Positions 56,590 to 64,000 of a stretch of DNA of 64,000 bases are shown piece after piece. Within the stretch, counting starts at the first letter, position 1. Every line of letters starts with the position of its first letter. Below the pieces are notes generated by a model. That model did not search any database and was not told the DNA's origin. It saw only the letters and a list, made by a program, of their open reading frames with translations. Where the stretch lies: NCBI GenBank assembly GCA_037974965.1, contig JBBPFI010000002.1:248001-312000 (forward strand), written 5' to 3'. Origin of the DNA: Dacryopinax spathularia (taxonomy: Eukaryota; Basidiomycota; Dacrymycetes; Dacrymycetales; Dacrymycetaceae). Position numbers and translations under genes: made by a program.

Positions 56590-58485
56590 CGTGGTGAATC
56601 AGAGGGTGGGAGGGGATGAATATGACTGGGCAGGTATGAGGGGACGAGACGAGACGGGGGATATTGACGGTTGGCAGGGCTTGGCAGGTTCGGAGAGGAG
56701 TTCTTGTACTCTTCCCGCCTTGCACGGAGGGACTAGCGTACCAGCGTAGTACTAGCCCATAACGGAGCTAACCTCTCAAAGCGAGAACGGGCGGACGGCC
56801 GGGTAGAAAAACGCCCTCCTCGCCCCGAATAGGCAGCCCTCCTCCTCCGAGCCCACCCTGCGCGAAGTCAAGTCAAGTCAATCAAGCGCAGTGCGTCCAT
56901 CCGATTAACGCTACGATCATGCACCGAAAACCCGGATCGTCCAAGCGCTCAAAAATAGACATCCGACGTCTATGGAGCCAGGTAGCTGCCTATTCGGGTG
57001 ATGGGGGGACGTATGCGGAGGGCGGGAGGAATTGTCGGCTCGTCCTATCGCCAGTACATTGAGAGCGTTGTCCCGCTCCCGATCCGCGTGCTGGGGCTTG
57101 GCATCAACCCCCAGCGATTGACCCGCCACACTGTACCAGCACTGCAGCTCTTGATTTCGCAGAGTGCATATGCGCGGTGGGTTGAGGAGACGGCCAGGGT
57201 GGGAAGAGCTTCAAAGCGCAGTTCTGCATCATACCGCCGAGCAGAACCCGTCAGAAGCCGCAAAGAACGCACGAAGTAGTAGTACAGTACTATGAAACGC
57301 GTCCATTCAGGGTCCTTGCGGACGCGTAAGAATCGCGAAGTTCATTGCATGCCGCGTTTTCACGTTCAGATGCAATTGATGCCGTGAGTTCTTCTTTGAT
57401 GAACTTGAATAATGAGGAAGTAAGCGCCCGCCCGACACGGAGTGGTTGCGTAACTCTCACGCTTTGAGCGTTTATAATCGGACACGTTCTACTCTTGTAA
57501 CGCTCTTAGCTCCAGAGCGCAAGAGCACACTGGACCGCGCCGAATAGAACTTTCATCGCATGCTACCTACCGGACAAGGCTCGATGTACTGACTGGAAAG
57601 ACGATACGCTGCGGTCCGTCCGGCGACGGCTCGGCCTCGCGTGTGTATTACGCCCATTTCCGGCTCGCAAAACGATCGTCTGACGCGCGTTTGATCCTTG
57701 CGCTGCATGCCACCGACTGGAACACCCTTCTGGGGCCAAGAGGTGCCAGACTAAGAGCGGGAATGGTCGGCCAAATTATCGTCCTCTTCCCCACCCTTGG
57801 GTCCGGCAAGATGAGAGGGGAATAAGGAAGAGAAGAGACCGATCGGTCCCGGAACACCCTTAGGGCTCTGCAGCCATGCTTGCATGAGTACTAGTAGGAC
57901 CGCCTGCGAGACGGCGGGGAAACGGGCTGGCACGACTGGTACTGGAGAGGATTCGTCATACAACTCGCCGAATCGCCGCTCTACAGAAAGAGGACCATCA
58001 ACCGTCGAACCCCGTCTGATCCCAGGTCCGAAGCACCGGCACGCACGCCCTCGCCTATCTCTCTATCCCTCAACCTTCGCGCACCCTCTGCTCAGTTAAG
58101 GCAGTTTCTTGCAAGTTCCTGTCATGTGTCCGGGGCTCGGAGCGCCCCTCGGTCCATTTTCATTGTCGGGTCGCTCTCGGTTGAGCGAGCAGAATGATCG
58201 AGCTGGTGTTGGGCTTTGCCGATCGGACACGAAGCCACATTGGGGAGATCCGATCGGCCATCGTTGGAAAACGTTCGTGGATTGATCGGCTCTTTCCTAC
58301 TTTCATATCTTCATTAAACACTGCTATTCGGCATATCCCGCACCGCACACTAAGTTGCGGGAACCTTTTTGAGCCAAATCGAGAAAGGAAACAGATGCCG
58401 AGGGTCGAGCGAAGAGAGTTTCACCATAATCGGCACGCGACAGCGAGCGAGCGCACCTAGCCAGAGTACCAGCCGAGGTAGCGAG
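56590..58485. other. Intergenic between F and G
   Basis: About 1.9 kb, the longest gap within the array. No recognisable gene; a few AAGTC repeats near 56866-56882. It could once have held a further copy, but I see no remnant. Confidence 0.45.
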
Positions 58486-60403
58486 TTAGCTCGGCAGCCC
58501 CTCCGCCCCCGCCAACCTCTCCAAAACGCCCCCCAGCCCCTCAACCAACCGCCAGAGCGTGCCCTCGCCCCTCGCTTCCGCCTCTAGCATCTCCGGCACA
58601 GTGCCGAGGTACGCCTCTGGGTAGCTGAAGCTCAGGTAGAGCGTGCCCTGCCAGGTGTAAGGATGGACGAGCGCGCCCATCTCATTGGGGGGCAGGGTGG
58701 GGCCGATGCCGGTGAAGATCGGTTTGCTGATCGTTAGGATCGGGTCTGGGGTGGACGTCGTGCCGTTGTTTGGCACTTTGGGGGAGGGAGGAGGAGGAGG
58801 AGCGGGATAGATGGGGGAGAGGGAGTCGTCCACCACTCCCAAGGAGGATACGTTCAGCAGCTTGAGCTTCGGCGTCGTCCTATACCCACATCCATATCCA
58901 TGCATAATCAGTAAAACACTCGACCCCACTCCCACAGGACCCTGGGACGCACGAAAGATCCGTAGCGAAGAAACTGGACATCATCAGCTCTATCGCCGGC
59001 CCGACCCAGTGCGCCGCGGTCGCTCCAAAGGGCGCATGCTCCGTGACCCTCTTCTGCAGTTCCCTAGCGAGCGTCCACACATCTTCGACCAAGTCCTTGC
59101 TCCCCAAGAACCGCGCCAGATGTCGGGCAGTGACCACTCCTCCTCCTAGGGCGCTCGAGACCTGCCATTTGCTCCGATCTTTCTTGGAGGCCGGGCCGCC
59201 GGCGAGGTACTTTGCGCGCAGGTCAGAGGCATTGGGCAGGATCTTGGCGTACAACTCTCCTTCATGGGAGCCCGGCTTGGGCGGGAAGAGGGAAAGCGTG
59301 GTCAGGAAGTTCGCGGCGACTATGACGCTGAACACGCCGCATCCGTGAGCCCTCGCCGCGAGCCTAAGGTTTTCAGCCATGGGGGGTGGGAACGTCTTCA
59401 GCAAGGTGCCGGTCGTTGTGGGGGCCGCGTCGGGGTGAAGGACGGGGAATCCGAATTGGGTCTGCGTTCCAGTTAGCAAATGAGATGAGAGGGTGGGAGC
59501 GATGGGAGAGGGACGTACAGGAGGCAGCTGTAGAGCATCCGCCATGGCCTGTACGACGGGGTTCGTCTCCAGCTCGGGTCTGACCTCCCACGGCGGATCC
59601 ACGCGATCCGGCACCGCGCCTGCCAGTCTCCCCAGCTCCGTGCCCCACTCGTGCTCCTCCCCTACAACCCCCTCCTTCTTCTTCCCCTCCGGCCCTTCGC
59701 CTCCGCCGACGGACTTCGAGCCCGAGTAGGCAGAGGCGGGGGACGCATCCATAACCCGAGCCAACCGATGCAGCCACAAATCAAGCACCTCAAACATCCC
59801 AATCCCATCAAAGATCGTATGCCCGCCCTGGATCACGACTGCCCATCTCCCCTCCTCCTCCTTCTCATCAGCCAAGAAGAACACCTTAAACATCCACTTA
59901 TCCCTCCGATATCCCAGAGCGGCCACTTCCGCCCTGAGGTTCTGCAGCGCGCTGTCCATGTCCCCTGCTGCTGCGTGCAGGTGGGAGCTCTTGTCGAATA
60001 CGGTTTCGTCCAGCCAGCTCTGGACGTCGGACTCGTTGGCAGGGGACTGGTAGACGAGTCGACCGGAGTGGGGGTCGAATTCCGCCAGGCTTGTGAATGG
60101 CGGGAAGGCGATGGTAGCTGCTATACCCGGGTGGTCCCACCTCAGCTCTCTGGTAGCTTTGCGCACCAGATCCATCGACAGGCGCGCCTCGGAGTTGGAG
60201 TGGGAGTTGGAGTGGAAGGGGGAGGGGTGAAGATGGCAAGAGATGAGCATATCGCTGAACCCGGGGTTGACGAGTGTGCCGATCGCGAAGGCGAGTTCTC
60301 CGCCCCAGAAGGGCCGGTTGTATGTCCTCGACTTGACGTCGTCGGGGGTGGAGGAGGCGAGGAAGGAGGGCGGGCCGGGGACCCAGGACCAGGGGGAGGG
60401 CAT
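58486..60403 (-). CDS. HxxxDG acyltransferase-like protein G
   Basis: Exons 60403-59519 (295 codons), 59461-58953 and 58879-58486, with introns of 57 nt (phase 0) and 73 nt (phase 2), give 595 aa. Intron 1 is a multiple of three without a stop, so plain ORF calling reads through it. It is recognised because every paralog has an intron at LPP|. A TATAAA box at 60499-60494 lies within a longer open frame and fixes the start at MPSPWSWVPGPPSFL. The motif is GHTIFDGIGMFEVLDLWLH. Boxes: WDHPGIAATIAFPPF, WLDETVFDKSSHL, FGFPVLHPDAAPTTTGT, DLRAKYLAGGPASKKDRSKW, TLARELQKRV, SSLGVVDDSLSPIYP and HPYTWQGTLYLSFSYPEAYL. HPGIA and PPNEMG group it with A and B. A Gly/Lys-rich loop (about 232-253) is unique to it. 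Confidence 0.86.
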
Positions 60404-60493
60404 TTGGGTGATGGTATTGCTCGTGATGCTGATCTGGGTGGGAGGAGGGCGGTAGAGGTCGGTTGTCCTAGAGATGGGCGAGGTGAAGCGACG

Positions 60494-60499
60494 TTTATA
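60494..60499 (-). promoter_or_regulatory. TATA box of gene G
   Basis: TATAAA on minus, about 90 bp upstream of MPSPWSW. It lies inside the longer open frame and so excludes the upstream Met at 60538. Confidence 0.6.
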
Positions 60500-61206
60500 T
60501 GCGTCAGAGGCCGGCAGTGGTGCGCCCAGCGAGAACATCGTTGGGGCAGTAAAGAAGCCATTGCGCTCGGTTGTACAAGTCGTTGGGCGCCGAGCTGCCT
60601 ACGATGAAGATGGACATCATCGTCCGACCGAGCTCGAGTTGTCCTATATATGGCTAGCGGACGATGGCGAGGCGGTGGGTTGGTCCGAGAATGTCGCCGT
60701 CCTGATGTCTCATTCGCAGATGATATTGTCCTAGTCCGGGAAAGAAGAGCGAGAGCGAAGATGTTGGGGCGATGAGCGCTCGATGTTGGGGACAGTACTA
60801 GTATGGCGTACGGCGTTGGCTAGTGACCTTACAGTGAGTGACAGTCGGCATCACTGACGGCAGATTGGACGAGCGGACGCGCTGGGGCCCACAAGATGCC
60901 AAATACGGATTGTTGTGCGGTTTTCGATCATGCTCGGTTCGGCGATATTATGTATGCGGAAAGAGGACGTCGTAGCACAAGCGCTGCCAAGCAGTGAGTT
61001 TACTAGATAGAGCAAGATACGGTATTGCCATCGTTAGCGCAAGCCAACGGCAAGAGGACTGTTCCGGATGAGCTGCATTCCGACGCCCGGCGATGATATG
61101 GACGTCGATGAACAAGTTTGTCCAGGGTCCGCCCCTCTTCCTCCCTACTACAATAACTAAGGAACCACCCACCACCCTCTGAGAGCCCCCTCCGAATCCT
61201 CTCCCA
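60500..61206. other. Divergent intergenic region
   Basis: About 700 bp between gene G (minus) and the LYR gene (plus). A TATATGG string near 60646-60652 is the only promoter-like element seen. Confidence 0.4.
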
Positions 61207-61911
61207 ATGCCCCTCCCAGCCCGGTTCACGTCCCTCTACCGCATCTCCCTCCGCGCATGCGCCGCAGCCGTAAAACATCACCCGACCGCCACGCGCCAAC
61301 TGAGGCTGCTCTACCGGCCGGCATTCGAGAGGGCGGGGCAGCGTGTCCTTAAGCTCGTCGAGAGCGAAGAGAAGGACGAGGGGCGAGAGAAGTGGTTTAC
61401 GGAATGGGAGGAACGCAGTACGTCCTTCCTTTTATCTTACTTTTTGTTGTTATGTATCTCGTGAAGAGGTCGAAAAGGCAACTGATGTGCAAGGGCAGTG
61501 CATAGAGCTCTAGCGCTAATGGTCCTCTCTGCCAACCCGAACAAAAGCGCCGCCCCGACCCGCCTGACCCGGAACCTCAGCATGATCCGGCACACGCGGC
61601 ACCCCTCCATCCCCTCCCAAGCGAACCTCCCCGTCCGGTGGGACGCGCAAGACCCCTCCGACGCGCTCGCGAAACACGAGCTCTACCTCTCGCGCAACGC
61701 CAACCTGCACAAGGCCTATTTCCGGCAGGGGCTGGATAGGGCGCTGGGCGAGATGAGCAGGGCGGCGGAGGGGAGTTGTAGGGTCGTCCTGGGGTCGATG
61801 GAGGGCGGTGTGTTGGGGAGGAGGGTGAGGCCGAATTGGGTCGAGCTGATGCCGAGACGGAAGAGCGCGAAGGGCGCGGCGAGGGCGGCGAGGAGCGCTA
61901 TTACTGGTTGA
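61207..61911 (+). CDS. LYR-motif (complex 1 LYR family) protein
   Basis: Exons 61207-61417 and 61499-61911 with an 81-nt phase-1 intron (GTACGT...CAG) give 207 aa. The LYR tripeptide is at residues 10-12 in FTSLYRISLRAC, followed by a basic amphipathic helix (TRQLRLLYRPAFERAG) with the downstream Phe common to the family. The second exon begins with the rebuilt Met codon and MHRALALMVLSAN. The remainder is basic (LTRNLSMIRHTRH, YFRQGLDRAL). LYR proteins are small mitochondrial factors that work with acyl carrier protein in respiratory-complex assembly, Fe-S transfer or mitoribosome assembly. Which of these applies is not decidable here. A basic N-terminus fits mitochondrial import. Confidence 0.75.
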
Positions 61912-62351
61912 GGGGAGCTGGGCGAGGTACGTGTATGCGCCTGGTTTTGGGTGACGAGGGCTCATGGATGACAGGTATGCTTGCTCCAGGCGTATGGTAC
62001 GTACCAGCTGTACGCACCTGAGTACGGAGGCCGCCATGGTCGTCCCACCGCAGTACAAGTGGGCGACGCAGGATGTGGATGTTGTACGGCGAGGTCGAAG
62101 CGCCCGGAGCGTTGACTTCGCCCAGGGCACATTCGGTGGCATGCGAGAGCGAGAGCGACCCGCGGCGCATACATACAAGCATTCCGTCAATGCCGTCCAT
62201 ACGTGCTCGATCACCGTATGTACGCACGCGTATGCAGCCTGAGCTCCGGCTCCAAAGCGAGCAGCGTGGTTATTAACTTATTACATTGTCTCGTACGACC
62301 TCTATCATCCTCCTACAGCAGTTCGGCCCCTTCCCTACCACTCATGAACCC
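61912..62351. other. Intergenic between convergent genes
   Basis: 440 bp between two 3' ends. Small ORFs are unsupported. Confidence 0.5.
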
Positions 62352-62799
62352 TCAAGCGTCCATCTGCTCCAAGAACCACTTAACCATCCCGCCCTTCTTC
62401 CCCTCCTCCGTAAGCAAACTCGGCGGCATCCTACCCACCAGGTCAACATCCTGCTCCCGCTCCTGCTCCTGCTCCTCCTCGAGCCAAACAAACAACGACC
62501 AGAATGAACCGAACGCACCTAAGCACCCACATCCCCTCCCCCTCATGTCTCCTCTCCCTCACATCCCCCCACACATCCCCCACCACCTCCCTCGCCTCCC
62601 TCACCTGTTCCTCCGTCTGTGCCGCCCCCAGGAGCACCAAGTCAATCCGGTCCCGCTCGTCTTTCGCGAGCGTCTCGAACTCTTCTATGTCGTGTGCTGT
62701 CCAGGCTGTGTACATCCCCGGCCGGGCGGCGTCGAGCTGGTCGAGGAAGGCGTAGGTGATGGAGGGGTCTTTGCCCAGGGTGAGGATGTTGATTGGCAT
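62352..62799 (-). CDS. Small unknown protein, tandem copy 1
   Basis: Exons 62799-62519 and 62430-62352, with an 88-nt phase-2 intron (GTGCGT...TAG), give 119 aa. I do not recognise the family. The sequence has a strand (PINILTLG), a helix, a second part FETLAKDERDRIDLVLLG, a long helix EEQVREAREVVGDVWGDV, and GEGMWVLR at the splice junction, followed by MPPSLLTEEGKKGG. The alternation of strands and helices suggests a small alpha/beta fold. The intron was placed by comparison with copy 2, which splits the same Arg codon after MWVL. No signal peptide or membrane segment. The 3' part of the intron is open in frame, so a naive gene call would give a Gly/Ala-rich tail instead. Confidence 0.75.
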
Positions 62800-63242
62800 G
62801 TCTTCTGAGCTCGGTGTAAAGCCTTTGTAGTGTGTGTGATACAGTAGCTCAAACTAGCGTGAGTCTGGAGCCCTCGTAGGCTGGTTCGTGGACGCATTTT
62901 ATACTCACCCTCCCCCTCCTGCGAACGATGACATCCCACCGAATGAAGGCACCAAAGAGGACACGGCTCGGTGTCCCCTCGCTGCCCCGATCCGGCGACA
63001 GAAGCGCCTCTGCCGAACCGTTCCGAGATTCTGAGGGTCCGCTCCGCTGCGGAAATGAAGCCGGCGGTACGTTCCTTCCGTGGGGGCGTTACTCTCCAGT
63101 TCCGCTCCTTCTGACTGAACATCAACATCATCTTGGTCCTTGCATTTGCAATTTCTCAATGCTAATATCGTACATGAAGAATGAGGGATGGAATACAGCT
63201 GATGTGTAGAGAGGCTTGGACGGATGATTGGGCCTGATCCCA
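62800..63242. other. Intergenic between the tandem pair
   Basis: 443 bp. A TATAAAA-like element (minus) lies near 62900, about 100 bp upstream of copy 1. Nothing else is seen. Confidence 0.45.
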
Positions 63243-63650
63243 CTAGACCTGCTCTCTCATCACCTGATCAATCTCATCCACCTTATACTTCATCGTCGGC
63301 GGCAGCCTATGCCCAACTCATTAGCCCACTCACCCACAATCAAGCTTCATCACATACCTAAGCACCCACATCCCCTCGCCCTTCTCATCCTTAGACGCCT
63401 TCACCCGTCCCCAAACATCCCTAACAATCTCCTTGGCCTTCTCCACCTCTTCCTCCGTCGCTGTGGGGGGGAGGATCACCCAGCTCACTCTGTCCTTCTC
63501 TGCTTTTGCGAGTCGCTTGAACTCCGGCAGAGACTCGGCCATGGAGGTCGTCAGAGGACCGGGGTGAGAGGCGCGCAGGGCCTTGATGCGTTCTTCGGCG
63601 TAGGGGCGGTCGTGCACGAAGACGAGGACGTGGGTGGGCTTGGACGACAT
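63243..63650 (-). CDS. Small unknown protein, tandem copy 2
   Basis: Exons 63650-63358 and 63306-63243, with a 51-nt phase-2 intron (GTATGT...TAG), give 118 aa. It aligns along its length with copy 1: THVLVFVHDRPYAEER, FKRLAKAEKDRVSWVILPP, EEEVEKAKEIVRDVWGRV, GEGMWVLR, then LPPTMKYKVDEIDQVM. Shared features are the L-A-K-x-E-(K/R)-D-R stretch, the V-G/R-D-V-W-G helix and the intron in the Arg codon. The function is unknown. Conservation of the intron plus clear divergence implies an old tandem duplication, not a recent one. Confidence 0.75.
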
Positions 63651-64000
63651 CGCTCCGAGCCTTTTCGTTTCTCCGGATGCTCGGTTGGACTGACCTTCGC
63701 GAGAGTGTTTTATACCCCAGGAGGAGGGGCGGCATCACCTGGTCTATGTATCTGCTTGATAGACATGGGACCTGGACACGGTTAACGCCACGCCTGAGGG
63801 CGCTACCATGGAACCTGCTAACTGACAACCTGTCTACCGCGCAAACGCCACACCCACCAACCGTCATCCATCCCTGTCACAAAACCAGGGACAGGCCATC
63901 AGCCCCGCGCTCGACTTAAGTTCGAGGCACTGTCTCGGACCATCTCCCATCTCCTCCTCCGACGAGTTTCGACGAGTTTCGACGATGACATGACGTTAAA
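63651..64000. other. Intergenic, right edge
   Basis: Upstream region of small protein copy 2. A TATAAAA-type element (minus) lies near 63708-63714, about 60 bp before the start. A 10-bp direct repeat (gacgagtttc) occurs twice near 63961-63980. Confidence 0.45.

Noticed and set aside
36813-60403. Classical secondary-metabolite cluster
   Set aside because: No polyketide or peptide synthase, P450, transporter or cluster regulator is present; only paralogous acyltransferase-like genes and one aminotransferase.
58880-60538. Gene G as one uninterrupted ORF
   Set aside because: The paralogs show the LPP| intron and the final block lies in another frame, reached only by splicing at 58952-58880.

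Overview
The window looks like nuclear DNA of a basidiomycete fungus. Genes are dense, on both strands, and mostly interrupted by introns of about 47-90 nt with GT-AG ends. Coding regions are GC-rich and low-complexity tails are common. A Dma/Chfr-like FHA-RING ubiquitin ligase, several F-box proteins, a Bem46/ABHD13-like hydrolase, a LYR-motif protein and CVNH-domain proteins all fit a fungus. Short introns suggest Agaricomycotina, possibly Tremellomycetes, but the exact lineage is an inference. I found no rRNA, tRNA, CRISPR or retroelement. Exon boundaries were worked out by hand from reading frame, splice sites and comparison of paralogs.

Layout. 1-13.3 kb: a left-truncated protease-like gene, a 1042-aa NYN-domain protein, a seven-exon alpha/beta hydrolase, an F-box protein and the FHA-RING protein, all on the minus strand. 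14.5-23 kb: an ACC-synthase-like aminotransferase, two more F-box genes of the same lineage (one flanked by relics of further copies), and a six-exon short-chain dehydrogenase. 23.8-29.4 kb: a divergent pair of paralogs in which a cysteine-free cyanovirin-N homology (CVNH) domain heads a long coiled coil. 29.7-30.3 kb: a 586-bp Mutator-like MITE with long terminal inverted repeats and a perfect 10-bp target duplication. 32-37 kb: a large F-box protein and a second ACC-synthase-like gene. 37.4-60.4 kb: seven members (A-G here) of one HxxxDG acyltransferase-like family, one on plus and six in tandem on minus, interrupted only by a nucleotidyltransferase-like gene. 61-64 kb: a LYR protein and a tandem pair of roughly 119-aa unknown proteins.

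The most striking content is the seven-gene acyltransferase-like array. All seven keep the HxxxDG motif. All share a phase-0 intron after the first subdomain, and all but A share a phase-2 intron before the last block. Sequence signatures split them into an outer set (A, B, G) and an inner set (C-F), so the array seems to have grown from the inside. The second ACC-synthase-like aminotransferase lies next to it, which may point to an acylated amino-acid-derived product, but no oxidase, transporter or synthase gene is present to support a classical metabolite cluster. The CVNH-coiled-coil pair is the second candidate for something undescribed.
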